Assembly: GCF_000757485.1 (NCBI RefSeq)
Contig: NZ_JPYO01000045.1
Location: 546,409 to 610,408, forward strand
Reading direction: 5' to 3'
DNA from: Achromobacter sp. RTa
GTDB taxonomy: Bacteria > Pseudomonadota > Gammaproteobacteria > Burkholderiales > Burkholderiaceae_B
DNA length: 64,000 nucleotides
Shown in pieces: positions 37,448 to 47,500 of this stretch. Made by a program: the position numbers and the translations under genes. The notes beneath the pieces were generated by a model. The model had not been told where the DNA came from. It was given only the letters and a program-made list of their open reading frames with translations, and searched no databases. The first letter of the stretch is position 1. Every line of letters starts with the position of its first letter.

Positions 37448-38218
37448 ATGAACCTTACCTTCGACCACGTCCACAAGCACTTCGGCGAACTGCCCGTGGT
37501 GGACGGCTTTGCCAGCGAAATCAAGACCGGTGAACTGGTCGCCCTGGTCGGCCCGTCGGGCTGCGGCAAGTCCACCTTGCTGCATCTGGCCGCCGGCCTG
37601 GAAAAGCCCACGCAGGGCAGCGTGCTGGCCGACGGCAAGGCCGTGTCCGGCCCGCATCCCAGCCGCACCCTGGTGTTCCAGGAACATGCGCTGTATCCCT
37701 GGCTAACCCTGCTGGACAACGTGGCGCTGGCGCTGGAATTCCAGAAAACGCCCAAGAGCCGCGCCCGGGAGGCCGCCCGCCAATGGCTGGCGCGCGTCAG
37801 CCTGGCGGGTTTCGAGCACTACTACCCCCACCAGGTTTCCGGCGGCATGCGCCAACGCGCCGCGCTGGCCCGCGCCTTCATCGCGCAGCCGCAGACGCTG
37901 CTCATGGACGAGCCCTTCGGCGCGCTGGACGCGCTGACCCGGCTGAGCCTGCAGGATGTGCTGCGCCAGTTGATCGCCCAGGAAAAGCCCACCGTGCTGC
38001 TCGTGACGCACGACGTGGACGAGGCCCTGTTCCTGGCCGACCGCATCATCGTCTTCAGCCCGCGCCCCGCGCGCGTGCTGCGCGAGTTCAACCTGGCGCA
38101 CCACGAAAAGACCCACGATCTGTCCGGCCTGGCCGACGAGAAGCGCGAGATCCTGCGCCTGCTCGGCATTGCGGTGGACGGGGCGGGCGCCCACGCCGAT
38201 CTGGCGCTGGCCGCCTGA
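37448..38218 (+). CDS. ABC transporter ATP-binding protein (SsuB/TauB-type)
   Basis: 256 residues. Walker A GPSGCGKST (~36-44), signature VSGGMRQRAALARA, Walker B LLMDEPFGALD and the H-loop THDVDEAL are intact. Such ATPases pair with permeases of the nitrate/sulfonate/taurine (NitT/TauT) class. ATG 37448 is preferred; the upstream frame starts only from TTG at 37385. First gene of an ATPase, receptor and permease operon. Confidence 0.9.
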   Translation: MNLTFDHVHKHFGELPVVDGFASEIKTGELVALVGPSGCGKSTLLHLAAGLEKPTQGSVLADGKAVSGPHPSRTLVFQEHALYPWLTLLDNVALALEFQKTPKSRAREAARQWLARVSLAGFEHYYPHQVSGGMRQRAALARAFIAQPQTLLMDEPFGALDALTRLSLQDVLRQLIAQEKPTVLLVTHDVDEALFLADRIIVFSPRPARVLREFNLAHHEKTHDLSGLADEKREILRLLGIAVDGAGAHADLALAA

Positions 38219-38288
38219 CGACCCCGACCTGATTCTTCCAGGCGGCGCTGTCGCGCCGCCGATTCCTGATTCCCCTGGAGCTCCTCTC

Positions 38289-39287
38289 ATGAAATTGAAG
38301 CAATGGCTGTCCCTGCCGCTGGCTGCGGCGCTGCTGGCAGCGGCCCCCGCGATGGCCGCCGAGAAATTCCGCGTGGGCTACCTGCGCGTGATGGACGATG
38401 CGCAGGCCATCGTCGCCCAGGAAGGCGGCTATTACAAAAAAGCCGGGCTGGATTCCGAGCTGATTGAGTTCAAGTCGGGCACCGACCTGATCAAGGCCAT
38501 CGTCGGCGGGCAGCTGGACATCGGCGTGCTGGGCTTCACCAATGCCGTGGCCTGGGCTTCCAAGGGCGCCGACCTGAAGGTGGTGGGCGGCGCGCAGCAG
38601 GGCTACCATTCGCTGATCGTGCGCGACGACTCCGGCATCAAGGACATCGCCGGCCTGAAGGGCAAGACCCTGGCCTCGCAGGCGGAGGGCAGCACGGCCG
38701 ACGTGGTGCTCAAGGGCGTGGTGCTCAAGCAGGGCGACCTGGGCGCCGACGATGTCAACATCATGGGCGTCAGCCCGGCCGTGGCGGTGCAGTCGCTGGT
38801 GGGCAAGCGCGTGGACGCGGCCTTCCTGTTCGAACCCTACGACCGCATCGCGCAACTGGTCGCCCCGGTCAAGCAGATCTACGAAGTGGGCCAGGCCTGG
38901 CCGTTCCCCTGCATGGTCGTGATCACCTCGGGCGAGACGCTGGCCAAGCGCAAGGACGACGTCTGGAAGGCGCTGGATGCGCAGAACCAGGCCATCGGGC
39001 TGCTGCAGAAGGAACCCGCGCAGGCTTCCAAGCTGATCGCTTCCTACTTCATCGCCGAGCCCACGCTCAAGACGCTGACCCGCGGCGAGCTTCCGCGTGA
39101 AACGGTCATTGCCGAAGCAATCGGCACGCAGGTCTTCACGCCCAAGCTCACCGACAAGGACACGCGCCGCATGCAGGAGATCGCTGACATCCTGCAGGCC
39201 CAGGGTTCGCTGAAGACGCGCGACGGCAAGCCGTACGACGTGTCCAGCATCGTCGACCTGTCCTGGCAAGAGGCTCGCAAGCTTTGA
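38289..39287 (+). CDS. ABC transporter substrate-binding protein (NMT1/SsuA-like)
   Basis: 332 residues. Signal peptide 1-~23 (LAAAPAMA-AE), then FRVGYLRVMDDAQAIVAQEGGYY and the lobe motif IVGGQLDIGVLGFTNAVAW, as in sulfonate, nitrate and pyrimidine-precursor receptors. GGAG is nine bases before the ATG. It ends in a TTGA overlap with the permease gene. The ligand cannot be deduced. Confidence 0.9.
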   Translation: MKLKQWLSLPLAAALLAAAPAMAAEKFRVGYLRVMDDAQAIVAQEGGYYKKAGLDSELIEFKSGTDLIKAIVGGQLDIGVLGFTNAVAWASKGADLKVVGGAQQGYHSLIVRDDSGIKDIAGLKGKTLASQAEGSTADVVLKGVVLKQGDLGADDVNIMGVSPAVAVQSLVGKRVDAAFLFEPYDRIAQLVAPVKQIYEVGQAWPFPCMVVITSGETLAKRKDDVWKALDAQNQAIGLLQKEPAQASKLIASYFIAEPTLKTLTRGELPRETVIAEAIGTQVFTPKLTDKDTRRMQEIADILQAQGSLKTRDGKPYDVSSIVDLSWQEARKL

Positions 39288-40057
39288 GCGCATCCACTCG
39301 AGTCACCGGCGCCCGCAAGCACCTCGCGGGCGTCCTGGGCGTATTGTTCATCCTGGCGTTGTGGCAGATGGCGTCGCTCGCGCTGCCGGATTTCCTCATG
39401 CCGAGCGTGCCGACCGTGATCGAGCGCCTCTTCGAGGACCTCGGCAAGCAATCCTTCCACCAGAGCCTGCTGGGCACCTTGGGCAGGCTGGGCGCGGGCT
39501 ATGGCCTGGCGCTGGCCGCGGGCATCGGCTTCGGGCTGGTGGCGGCGGTGCTGTTTTTCTTCCGCGAAGTGCTGCGCAGCGCCATCGTCATCCTGCAATC
39601 GATTCCGTCGATCGCCTGGGTGCCGCTGTTCCTGATCGTGATGGGCTTCGGCAATACGCCCATCATCGTGGTGGTGGCGCTGTCCGCCTTCTTCCCGGCT
39701 GCACTCAGCGTGATGAACGCCACCGAATCCGTGCAGCGCGTGCACGTTTCGGCGGCGCGCGTCATGGGCGCCACGCCCTGGGGCCTGGTCAAGCGCGTCT
39801 ACCTGCCGGCGGTCATGCCGGAACTCATCACGGGCGCCCAGCTCGCGTTCGGCAACGCCTGGCGCGCGCTGATCTCGGCCGAGATGCTGATCGGCTTCGG
39901 CAAGGGGCTGGGGCGCTCGCTGGCCTATTCGGGCGAGATCGCCGACATGACCGGCGTCATGACCAACATCCTCGTCATCGCGGTGCTGGCGGCCCTGATC
40001 GACCAGTTCGTGCTCGAGAATCTCAAGCACCGCCTGCTTCGCTACCAGTACGTCTGA
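39284..40057 (+). CDS. ABC transporter permease (NitT/TauT class)
   Basis: 257 residues, about six membrane helices, with the ATPase-docking EAA-type loop ARVMGATPWGLVKRVYLPAVMPE. It starts with TTG overlapping the stop of the receptor gene, so translation is coupled. Completes a three-part importer with the ATPase and receptor upstream. Confidence 0.9.
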   Translation: MSASTRVTGARKHLAGVLGVLFILALWQMASLALPDFLMPSVPTVIERLFEDLGKQSFHQSLLGTLGRLGAGYGLALAAGIGFGLVAAVLFFFREVLRSAIVILQSIPSIAWVPLFLIVMGFGNTPIIVVVALSAFFPAALSVMNATESVQRVHVSAARVMGATPWGLVKRVYLPAVMPELITGAQLAFGNAWRALISAEMLIGFGKGLGRSLAYSGEIADMTGVMTNILVIAVLAALIDQFVLENLKHRLLRYQYV

Positions 40058-40074
40058 GCGCGACGGAGGCCCGC

Positions 40075-40872
40075 ATGATCCGCCATCTATGCTGCTTCGC
40101 CCTCGGCGCCTGCCTGGCGGCCGGCGCCGCGCAGGCCGAGCCGTTCGCGGCGGCGCGCGCGCGGGGCGAACTGGTGGTGGGCGTGCCTTATCTGGCGCCG
40201 CCGCCCGTGGCGGGCGCCAAGATACGCACGCCTGATGGCCTGGATGCCGGCATGGCCGACAGGCTGGGGCAGAGCCTGGGCCTGCCGGTCCGCCTTGCGC
40301 GGGTGCCGCCGGAGCAGGCCGCGGCCGCGCTGGCGGCGGGCGAGGTGGACCTGGCGTTGGCGGATGGCGCAGCGGGCCAGCCGGCATCGGTGGCGGTCCA
40401 GCCCACCGGTTATGCCTCCCGGCCCAAGGCCGTGATCCGCAGCGATACGCGGCTGCGCAATCCGGCAGACGCGCGCGGCCGCAGCGTCTGCATGGCCGAG
40501 GCTGCAACCGCGTCCAAGGCCCTGGCCGAGAGCTGGGGCGCCGTCGTGCGCACCTACCGCGTGCCGTCCGACGCGCTGGTCGCGGTGCGCGAAGGCAGCT
40601 GCGATATCGGGCTGGTCGACGATGCGGTCTGGGATCCGTTGATGCGCTTTCCAGAGTGGAAGAAATTCTCGTCCACGCTGGCGGCCGACGGCGCCAGGCA
40701 GGAGCGCGTATGGCTGCTGCCGGCTGGCGACCCCGATAGCCGCGGCTGGCTGGGCCAGGAAATGCGCGCCTGGGAGCGCGCCAGTGCCTGGAAGGCCATG
40801 GCGGCCAAGTGGGCGCGCGACGTGGCCTTCGACGTCTACCTGGACCAGGAAGTCCCCGACTGCCACGGTTAG
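40075..40872 (+). CDS. Periplasmic family 3-like substrate-binding protein
   Basis: 265 residues. Signal peptide 1-~20 (GACLAAGAAQA-EP) and the family 3 pattern ARGELVVGVPYLAPP, followed by GLDAGMADRLGQSLG. It lies 18 bases after the permease with CGGAGG in front of its ATG, so the operon would carry two different receptors. Members of this shape can also be sensors or quinoprotein partners; a role beside the NitT-type importer is not proved. Confidence 0.8.
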   Translation: MIRHLCCFALGACLAAGAAQAEPFAAARARGELVVGVPYLAPPPVAGAKIRTPDGLDAGMADRLGQSLGLPVRLARVPPEQAAAALAAGEVDLALADGAAGQPASVAVQPTGYASRPKAVIRSDTRLRNPADARGRSVCMAEAATASKALAESWGAVVRTYRVPSDALVAVREGSCDIGLVDDAVWDPLMRFPEWKKFSSTLAADGARQERVWLLPAGDPDSRGWLGQEMRAWERASAWKAMAAKWARDVAFDVYLDQEVPDCHG

Positions 40873-40897
40873 CGGGCCGCCGCCCGCGCCCGCCACT

Positions 40898-40903
40898 TAC
40901 AAT
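40898..40903 (+). promoter_or_regulatory. -10 element TACAAT immediately upstream of yigZ
   Basis: TACAAT ends 7 bases before the ATG at 40911, the same spacing as in front of the SbcD-like gene at 6722, and covers the alternative ATG at 40902. A start at the normal distance would give a leaderless or nearly leaderless mRNA. No -35 is evident. Confidence 0.4.
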
Positions 40904-40910
40904 GCCGGGC

Positions 40911-41495
40911 ATGACGCACACGTTGACCGCTCCCTGTTCCTACCAGGAAGACATCAAGAAAAGCCGCTTTGCCGCGTATGCGACGCCGGTGTCCTCTGTG
41001 GACGAGGCCATGCGCTTTTTCGCCGAGCGCGGCGATCCCGAGGCGACCCACAACTGCTGGGCCTATCGCATCGGGCAGGAATACCGTTTCAACGACGATG
41101 GCGAGCCCGGCGGCACGGCCGGCCGCCCCATCCTGCAAGCCATCGAAGGGCAGGACATGGACCGGGTGGCCGTGCTCGTGGTGCGCTGGTTCGGAGGGGT
41201 GAAGCTCGGGGCGGGGGGATTGGTGCGCGCCTACGGCGGCTGCGCGGCGAATTGCCTGCGCCTGGGAGAGCGGACCGAGATCGTGGATCTGGCGACCGTC
41301 TCGTGCACTTGCGGCTTCGCGGAGTTGCCGCTGCTCAAGTCGCGCCTGGCGCAGGCGGGAGCCGCTATCCTGCAGGAAGATTTCAATGCGGAAGGCGCGG
41401 CGCTGCGTTTCACGGTGCCGCGCGCGGCGGTCGCCGAGTTGGCCGTCACCGTCGCCAACATCACGCGCGGCCGCGCCGCCTGGGACCCGACGTAG
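40911..41495 (+). CDS. yigZ: YigZ/IMPACT-family protein
   Basis: 194 residues. The N-terminal UPF0029 domain has the marks KKSRFAAYATPV, ATHNCWAYRIG, DDGEPGGTAGRPIL and VVRWFGGVKLGAGGLVRAYGG; a small C-terminal DUF1949 domain follows (~135-194). The family links to translation stress (IMPACT) but its bacterial function is not settled. The stop codon lies inside the left arm of a large inverted repeat. Confidence 0.92.
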   Translation: MTHTLTAPCSYQEDIKKSRFAAYATPVSSVDEAMRFFAERGDPEATHNCWAYRIGQEYRFNDDGEPGGTAGRPILQAIEGQDMDRVAVLVVRWFGGVKLGAGGLVRAYGGCAANCLRLGERTEIVDLATVSCTCGFAELPLLKSRLAQAGAAILQEDFNAEGAALRFTVPRAAVAELAVTVANITRGRAAWDPT

Positions 41496-41678
41496 GATGG
41501 GGGGAGCGCGAGAGTTCTTAACGAAGAACTCAAGTATCCAGCGCGCGAAACCCATGCGGCCGTGGGCAGACTGTTTTTCGGCCTACACAGGGGCACTGTC
41601 CGCCCACGGCCGCATGGGTTTCGCGCGTTGAGCACCTGGGCTCTTGCCTAGGAACTGCCGCGCTCCACCCATCCTACG
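41491..41678. repeat. 188-bp imperfect inverted repeat between yigZ and trxA
   Basis: The two ~78-bp arms match by eye at roughly four of five bases over their length and are identical over 26 bp at the inner end (41542-41567 against 41602-41627), leaving a ~34-base loop. The outer ends (CGTAGGAT) contain the stop codon of yigZ on one strand and of the thioredoxin gene on the other. It can form a long stem and probably acts as a two-way terminator. Confidence 0.85.
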
Positions 41679-42048
41679 CGTCCTGGCCGTTCTGGGCGGC
41701 GGCGATTTCCTTGTGGACCTGTTCCATGTCCACTTCCTTGATCTTGGTGAGCAGTTCGCTCAGCTGGCCGGCCGACAGGGCGCCGGGCTGGGAGAACAGC
41801 AGGACCTTCTCGCGGAAGACCATCAGCGTCGGGATCGAGCGGATGCCCAGCGCGCCGGCCAGTTCCTGTTCGACGTCGGTATTCACCTTGGCGAACGTGA
41901 CGTCGGGGTGCTCGGCGGCTGCCTGCTCGAAGACCGGGGCGAAGCCGCGGCACGGGCCGCACCAGGGCGCCCAGAAATCGACGATCAGGGTGCCGTCCGG
42001 GGTGATTGCGTCTTGGAAGCTGTCTTTGGTGAGTTCAACGGTACTCAT
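41674..42048 (-). CDS. trxA: Thioredoxin
   Basis: 124 residues, slightly longer than classical Trx. The active-site motif WAPWCGPC (~26-33) and the cis-proline loop IRSIPTLMVF are intact. Reduces protein disulfides in the cytoplasm. The C-terminus (DMEQVHKEIAAAQNGQDA) is a short extra helix. It may be a second thioredoxin rather than the main one. Confidence 0.9.
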   Translation of the reverse strand: MSTVELTKDSFQDAITPDGTLIVDFWAPWCGPCRGFAPVFEQAAAEHPDVTFAKVNTDVEQELAGALGIRSIPTLMVFREKVLLFSQPGALSAGQLSELLTKIKEVDMEQVHKEIAAAQNGQDA

Positions 42049-42189
42049 TTTGAATCCTTGCCGCGCAAGCGGCGAAATAGCGGTGTCTGATCGGCGACGC
42101 TACGGCGTTCTGTGCTCTTTCGGCCATAGTAGAGCGGGGGGCCGTTGCGCCGCAATGGTTGGCGCCGGGACGGGCGCGGTCGGCGGCCC

Positions 42190-43206
42190 TCAGGCCGCGG
42201 CGGGTGCCGGCGTGCCGGTCTTCAACGATGCGACGATCTCGAAGGAACGCAGGCGGTCGGCGATGTTGTAGAAATCCGAGACGATCATGACTTCGTCGGC
42301 CTCCGTTTCGGCAACCAGGGCTTCGAGCTCGCGGCGGACGGTCTCCGGACCGCCCACGATCGCTGCTCCCAGTCTTTGGTTGACCGCCTCGCGCTCCCAT
42401 TCGTTCCACAGCCCGTCCATGCTGTCCACGGGCGGCTGCAACTGCAGGCGGTTGCCCCGCACCAGCGACAGGAATTTCAGTTGCTGCGTGGTGGCCTGGC
42501 GGCGAGCTTCTTCGTCGGATTCGGCCGCCACGACGGGCACGCCGATCATGGCGTAGGGGCGCGACAGTGTCGCCGACGGCTTGAACAGATGGCGGTACAG
42601 GCGCATCGCCGCCATGCCTTCGGGCGAGAAATGGCCGGCGAACGAGAACGGCAGGCCCAGTTCGGCCGCCAGGCGGGCGCTGAAATCGCTGGATCCGAGC
42701 AACCAGATCGGAATGTCGAGGCCTTCGCCGGGGATGGCCCGCACGGGCTGCCCGGGGCGGGAGGGCGCCAGGAAGCCGCGCAATTCCTCGACCAGGGCCG
42801 GGAATTCCAGCCCGCTGCGCGGCCCGCGGCGCAAGGCGTGCTGCGTGGCGCCGTCGCTGCCGGGCGCGCGCCCCAGGCCCAGGTCGATGCGGCCGGGGTA
42901 CAGGGTTTCGAGCGTGCCGAACTGCTCCGCGATGATGAGCGGGGCATGGTTGGGCAGCATGACGCCGCCTGACCCTACCCGCAGGGTGCTGGTGTGGGCG
43001 GCGACGTGCCCGATCAGCACGGCGGTGGCGCTGCTGGCCACGCCGTTGATATTGTGGTGCTCGGCCAGCCAGAAACGCTTGTACCCAAGGCGTTCGACGT
43101 GCTGCGCCACCGCGACCGTGTTGCGGAATGCGTCGGCCGCGTCGCGGCCCTGCACGATCGGGGCCAGGTCCAGGACGGAAAAGGGGATGCGGGCCAGGAC
43201 GCTCAT
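42190..43206 (-). CDS. Luciferase-like (LLM class) flavin monooxygenase
   Basis: 338 residues of the bacterial luciferase TIM-barrel, YhbW/MsnO8-like group: [39 protein letters not shown] and [14 protein letters not shown]. The GGAGG ribosome site is seven bases before the ATG at 43206. FMNH2-dependent oxidation of an unknown substrate. Confidence 0.9.
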   Translation of the reverse strand: MSVLARIPFSVLDLAPIVQGRDAADAFRNTVAVAQHVERLGYKRFWLAEHHNINGVASSATAVLIGHVAAHTSTLRVGSGGVMLPNHAPLIIAEQFGTLETLYPGRIDLGLGRAPGSDGATQHALRRGPRSGLEFPALVEELRGFLAPSRPGQPVRAIPGEGLDIPIWLLGSSDFSARLAAELGLPFSFAGHFSPEGMAAMRLYRHLFKPSATLSRPYAMIGVPVVAAESDEEARRQATTQQLKFLSLVRGNRLQLQPPVDSMDGLWNEWEREAVNQRLGAAIVGGPETVRRELEALVAETEADEVMIVSDFYNIADRLRSFEIVASLKTGTPAPAAA

Positions 43207-43443
43207 GCGGAAACCTCCGTGCGCGCGGCGGCGGGACAGGACGGGGCGGGGAAAGGGCGGGTAAGGGGCAAGGCGGACTCCATATACCGTGATACTTGGG
43301 GAGTGTATCGGCGAAATCAACCGGAGCGGCCAGCAACCTTATGTTTCGGCGGGTTGATTGAATCTGCCTATGCCCGCGATAGCGGGCCGGCGCGAGTCCG
43401 GGAACCTCCGGCGCAAGGCCGGAAATCCCCGGTGCGCAGGGCC
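43207..43443. other. 237-bp gap between monooxygenase and purine permease genes
   Basis: Holds the promoter of the monooxygenase gene at its left (ATACCGTGATAC near 43282-43293) and, near 43407-43423, a small stem TCCGGC/GCCGGA that may belong to the end of the permease transcript. No gene seen. Confidence 0.35.
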
Positions 43444-44736
43444 CTAACCGGGAAAGAAGGCGTAGCGGATCACGAACAGCGCGGCGACCAGCCAGGTGGC
43501 GGGATGCACGTCCCGGGCCTTGCCGGTGGCCGTCTTCAGCACGACATAGCTGATGAAGCCGAAGGCAATGCCGTTGGCGATGGAATACGTGAAAGGCATG
43601 ACGAGCGCGGTGAGCGCGGCCGGCGTGGCTTCGCACACGTCGTTCCAGTCGATGTCGATCAGTTCGCGCATCATCAGGCCGGCCACGTAGAGCAGGGCGG
43701 GCGCGGTGGCGTAGGCGGGCACGGCGCCGGCCAGCGGCGAAATGAACAGCGCGGCCAGGAACAGCAGCGCCACGATCAGCGCCGTCAAGCCGGTGCGGCC
43801 GCCGGCCTGCACGCCGGAGGCGCTTTCGACGTAGGCGGTGGTGCTGCTGGTGCCCAGCATCGAGCCGGCCACGATGGCGGTGCTGTCGGCGAACAGGGCG
43901 CGGCCCAGGCGGTTGGGGCGGTTCTCGGGCATCAGCCCGGCGCGCCGGGCCACGCCCACCAGGGTGCCGGTGGCGTCGAACACTTCGACCAGCACGAACA
44001 CCAGGATCACGTGCACGAAACCGCTGTGCAGGGCGCCCAGGATATCCAGCTTGAACAGCGTGGGCGACAGGCTCGGCGGGGCGGCGAAAATGCCCTTGAA
44101 TTCGTTGTAGCCCAGCGCCATGGATAGCAGGGTGACGGCGACGATGCCGATCAGGATCGCGCCGCGCACGCGCAAGGCGTCCAGCGCCGCGATAATGAAA
44201 AAGCCCAGGATGGCGAACAGCGGGCCGGGCTTGGTCAGGTCGCCCAGCGTGACCTTGGTGGCCGGATGCGCCACCACGATGTCCGCGTTGGATAGCGCGA
44301 TAATGGCAAGGAACAGCCCGATGCCCGCCGCGATCGCGCTGCGCAGGGAGTGCGGGATGCCCTTGACCAGCCACACCCGGATGCCGGAGATCGTCAGGAA
44401 CAGGAAGATCACGCCCGAGATGAACACGGCCCCCAGCGCCTGTTCCCAGGTGTAGCCCATGGTCTTGACCACGGTGAATGCAAAGAAGGCGTTCAGCCCC
44501 ATGCCGGGCGCCATGCCGATCGGCCAGTTGGCGATCAACGCCATCACCAGCGAACCCAGCGCGGCGGCCAGGCAGGTGGCGACGAACACGGCGTTGCGGT
44601 CCATGCCCGTGGACGACAGGATGTCCGGATTGACGAAAATAATGTACGACATCGTCAGGAATGTCGTCAGGCCGGCCACGAGCTCAGTACGCGCGGTCGT
44701 GCCGTGTTCACGCAGCTTGAATAGCTTCTCCAGCAT
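43444..44736 (-). CDS. NCS2-family purine permease (AzgA/GhxP/AdeP-like)
   Basis: 430 residues, about 12-14 membrane helices. [47 protein letters not shown] and [15 protein letters not shown] are the AzgA-like signatures, which differ from the uracil/xanthine branch. Imports adenine or guanine/hypoxanthine by proton symport. No purine riboswitch-like fold is visible upstream. Confidence 0.92.
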   Translation of the reverse strand: MLEKLFKLREHGTTARTELVAGLTTFLTMSYIIFVNPDILSSTGMDRNAVFVATCLAAALGSLVMALIANWPIGMAPGMGLNAFFAFTVVKTMGYTWEQALGAVFISGVIFLFLTISGIRVWLVKGIPHSLRSAIAAGIGLFLAIIALSNADIVVAHPATKVTLGDLTKPGPLFAILGFFIIAALDALRVRGAILIGIVAVTLLSMALGYNEFKGIFAAPPSLSPTLFKLDILGALHSGFVHVILVFVLVEVFDATGTLVGVARRAGLMPENRPNRLGRALFADSTAIVAGSMLGTSSTTAYVESASGVQAGGRTGLTALIVALLFLAALFISPLAGAVPAYATAPALLYVAGLMMRELIDIDWNDVCEATPAALTALVMPFTYSIANGIAFGFISYVVLKTATGKARDVHPATWLVAALFVIRYAFFPG

Positions 44737-44804
44737 TCGGGTCCCCAGTATGTTTGCAGGCTTTGCAGGTTGTTATTTTCGCATCAGTTGTAAACTCTGC
44801 CGCC

Positions 44805-45836
44805 ATGATTATTCTCGGCTTTGAAAGCTCCTGCGACGAAACCGGTGTCGCAGCCGTCTGTACGGAACGGGGACTGCTCGCGCACGCGCTGCACACCCAG
44901 ATCGCCATGCACCAGGAGTACGGGGGCGTGGTGCCGGAACTCGCCTCGCGCGACCACATCCGCCGCGTCGTGCCGCTCACCCGCCAGGTCCTGGACGAAG
45001 CGGGCTTGCAGATGTCCGATATCGGCGCGGTTGCCTACACCGCCGGCCCCGGCCTGGCCGGCGCCTTGCTGGTCGGCGCCAGCGTCGCGCAGTCCTTCGC
45101 CTGGGCGCGCCATCTGCCGGCCATCGGCATCCATCATCTGGAAGGGCACCTGCTGTCGCCCATGCTGGCGGACCCGCGGCCGGACTTCCCCTTCGTGGCG
45201 CTGCTGGTGTCCGGCGGCCATACTCAGCTGATGCGGGTGGACGGCGTTGGGAAATACGAACTGCTGGGCGAAACGCTGGACGACGCGGCGGGCGAGGCCT
45301 TCGACAAGTCCGCCAAGCTGATGGGCCTGGGCTACCCTGGCGGCCCGGCCCTGGCCAGGCTGGCGGGCAGCGGGGACGCATCGCGCTTCGAACTGCCTCG
45401 CCCCATGCTGCATAGCGGCGACCTGGATTTCAGCTTTAGCGGTCTGAAAACGGCCGTCCTGACCCGGGTCAAGGCGGCCGAGGCGGCCGGCGGCCTGGAC
45501 GAACAGACCCGCGCCGACCTGGCTGCGGCCACCCAGGCGGCGATTGTCGAGGTGCTGGCGGCCAAGTCGATCCGCGCGCTGAAACAGACCGGCCTGAAGC
45601 GGTTGGTGGTGGCTGGGGGCGTGGGCGCCAATCAACTGCTGCGAGCCAAGCTGGACACGGCGCTCAAGCCGCTGAAGGCGCGCGCCTATTTCCCGCCGCT
45701 GGCGTTGTGCACGGACAACGGCGCCATGATCGCCTTCGCGGCGGCCGAGCGCGTGAAGGCGGGGCTGGCGACGCTGGACGCCGATGCGCACGGCTTCACG
45801 GTAAAGCCGCGCTGGGACCTGGCGGAGATCGCCTGA
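44805..45836 (+). CDS. tsaD: tRNA N6-threonylcarbamoyladenosine synthase subunit TsaD
   Basis: 343 residues. [11 protein letters not shown] at the start, the metal-binding HHLEGH (~108-113), SGGHTQL (~136) and [18 protein letters not shown] are all as expected. Joins TsaB/C/E to make the t6A modification at position 37 of ANN-decoding tRNAs. ATG 44805 is the standard start; TAAACT (44791-44796) eight bases before it could be a -10 and would again give a near-leaderless message. Confidence 0.96.
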   Translation: MIILGFESSCDETGVAAVCTERGLLAHALHTQIAMHQEYGGVVPELASRDHIRRVVPLTRQVLDEAGLQMSDIGAVAYTAGPGLAGALLVGASVAQSFAWARHLPAIGIHHLEGHLLSPMLADPRPDFPFVALLVSGGHTQLMRVDGVGKYELLGETLDDAAGEAFDKSAKLMGLGYPGGPALARLAGSGDASRFELPRPMLHSGDLDFSFSGLKTAVLTRVKAAEAAGGLDEQTRADLAAATQAAIVEVLAAKSIRALKQTGLKRLVVAGGVGANQLLRAKLDTALKPLKARAYFPPLALCTDNGAMIAFAAAERVKAGLATLDADAHGFTVKPRWDLAEIA

Positions 45837-45869
45837 TCCCGCACAGGAGGCCGCGCGCGCCGGGCAGGG

Positions 45870-45893
45870 AAAAGGGCGGCCGAGGCCGCCCTT
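45870..45893. terminator. Hairpin between convergent tsaD and plsY
   Basis: AAGGGCGGCC (45872-45881) pairs with GGCCGCCCTT (45884-45893). Read on the minus strand, the stem is followed by TTTTCCC, so it fits an intrinsic terminator for plsY; it lies 36-57 bases past the tsaD stop. Confidence 0.7.
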
Positions 45894-45920
45894 CAAGTCT
45901 GCGGAGCCGCGCGGCCCGGT

Positions 45921-46562
45921 TTATTTCTTCTTGCCGCCGCCGATCCGGCTTTCCGTGCCCTGGACCAGGCGCGCGATGTTGGCGCGATGGCGGTAGAACA
46001 GCAGGATCCCGATGATGGCCAGCGCCACGCCCAGCGCGGGCTGGGCATGCCAGGCCAGGCCGGAGCCGAACACGTAGTACACCGGCGCGAAAAAGGCGGC
46101 CACGAGCGAGGCCAGCGACGAATAGCGGAAAAAGATGGCGATAATCAGCCATGTGGCCGCCGTGGCCACGGCCAGCCAGGGCTGGATCGCCACCAGCACG
46201 CCCAGCGCGGTGGCCACGCCCTTGCCGCCCTTGAATCCCAGGAAAACGGGGTACAGATGGCCCAGGAAGGCGGCCAGGGCCACCGCCGCCAGCGCCCCGA
46301 CGGGGATGCCCGGCGCGATCTTTTCCGCCAGCCAGACCGCGAACCATCCCTTGGCCGCGTCTCCCAGCAGGGTCAGCGCGGCGGCGGTCTTGTTGCCGGT
46401 GCGCAGCACATTGGTGGCGCCCGGGTTCTTGGAGCCGTAGCTGCGGGGGTCCTGCAGGCCCATGAGCTTGCTGACCACCACGGCGAAGGGCACGGAGCCG
46501 ATCAGGTAGGCCAGCAGGATGAGCGCAACGTTGAACGCCAGGGAGGGTGCGGTTATCGCCAT
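45921..46562 (-). CDS. plsY: Acyl-phosphate:glycerol-3-phosphate acyltransferase PlsY
   Basis: 213 residues, five membrane helices. [36 protein letters not shown] covers the conserved motif 1, and [14 protein letters not shown] motif 2. Makes lysophosphatidate in phospholipid synthesis. Ends in a short lysine run (GGGKKK). Convergent with tsaD. Confidence 0.95.
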   Translation of the reverse strand: MAITAPSLAFNVALILLAYLIGSVPFAVVVSKLMGLQDPRSYGSKNPGATNVLRTGNKTAAALTLLGDAAKGWFAVWLAEKIAPGIPVGALAAVALAAFLGHLYPVFLGFKGGKGVATALGVLVAIQPWLAVATAATWLIIAIFFRYSSLASLVAAFFAPVYYVFGSGLAWHAQPALGVALAIIGILLFYRHRANIARLVQGTESRIGGGKKK

Positions 46563-46694
46563 GGAAAGGGAGTCCGTTATTGTCGTAATGGCTGCGGATT
46601 CTACCGCGCTCCGCGCCGGGGCCGGCTACGGGTTATCGAGCGGGGAGCCGGGACCGGGCCGGCACGCCGTCATCCGGACGGCGGCCGCGGACGG

Positions 46695-46700
46695 TACAAT
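46695..46700 (+). promoter_or_regulatory. -10 element of the surE operon
   Basis: TACAAT, preceded by CGG, lies about 41 bases before the surE ATG in the 179-bp divergent region with plsY. No clear -35. Confidence 0.4.
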
Positions 46701-46741
46701 CCGACACGTCCAATGGTGTCTTATTTTCTTTCGGATGCACA

Positions 46742-47500
46742 ATGCGAATTCTGGTTTCGAACGATGATGGTTATTCCGCCCCTGGGCTCGAAGCGCTGGT
46801 CGAGGCGCTGCAAGGGCTGGGCGATCTCACCGTCGTCGCGCCCGAGACCAACCACAGCGGCGCGTCCAACTCGCTGACGTTGAACCGCCCCTTGTCGGTG
46901 CGCACCGCCTCCAACGGCTTCATCGCCGTTAACGGCACGCCCTCCGACTGCGTCCACGTGGCCCTTACCGGGCTCATGGACACGCGCCCGGACCTGGTCG
47001 TGTCCGGCATCAACAACGGCGCCAACATGGGAGACGACACGCTGTATTCGGGCACGGTGGCCGCGGCCAGCGAAGGCTATCTGTTCGGCATCCCGGCCAT
47101 CGCGTTCTCGCTGGCGGAAAAGGGTTGGGCGCACATCGACTCCGCTGCGCGCGCGGCGCGCCAGGTCGTGGAGCGCCATCTGGCCCAGCCGCTTGCCGCC
47201 CCGGTGCTGCTGAACGTCAATATTCCCAGCCGCCGCTTCGAAGACATGCATGGCTTCGCGGTCACCAGGCTGGGCAAGCGCCATCCGTCGCAGCCGGTGG
47301 TGCGCACCACCACCCCGTATGGCGACACGGTGTACTGGATCGGCCCCGTGGGCATGGCGGCAGACGCCGCCCCGGGCACGGATTTCCACGCAGTCGAACA
47401 AGGCACGGTGTCCGTCACGCCGCTGCGGCTGGACCTCACCCAGCACAGCCAGCTCGACGAGATCCGTACCTGGGCGGAGCCGCTATGCGTAGACGCATAA
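46742..47500 (+). CDS. surE: 5'/3'-nucleotidase SurE
   Basis: 252 residues. [16 protein letters not shown] holds the metal-binding Asp-Asp pair (8-9); [22 protein letters not shown] and PSDCVHVAL are the other active-site stretches. Hydrolyses nucleoside monophosphates, with survival-related roles. First gene of the surE-pcm-nlpD group; it overlaps pcm by 16 bases. Confidence 0.95.
   Translation: MRILVSNDDGYSAPGLEALVEALQGLGDLTVVAPETNHSGASNSLTLNRPLSVRTASNGFIAVNGTPSDCVHVALTGLMDTRPDLVVSGINNGANMGDDTLYSGTVAAASEGYLFGIPAIAFSLAEKGWAHIDSAARAARQVVERHLAQPLAAPVLLNVNIPSRRFEDMHGFAVTRLGKRHPSQPVVRTTTPYGDTVYWIGPVGMAADAAPGTDFHAVEQGTVSVTPLRLDLTQHSQLDEIRTWAEPLCVDA

Noticed and set aside
43407..44804. Purine riboswitch or guanidine-type leader for the NCS2 permease
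   Set aside because: Neither side of the gene shows the conserved junction sequences; the 68-bp upstream gap to tsaD is too short.
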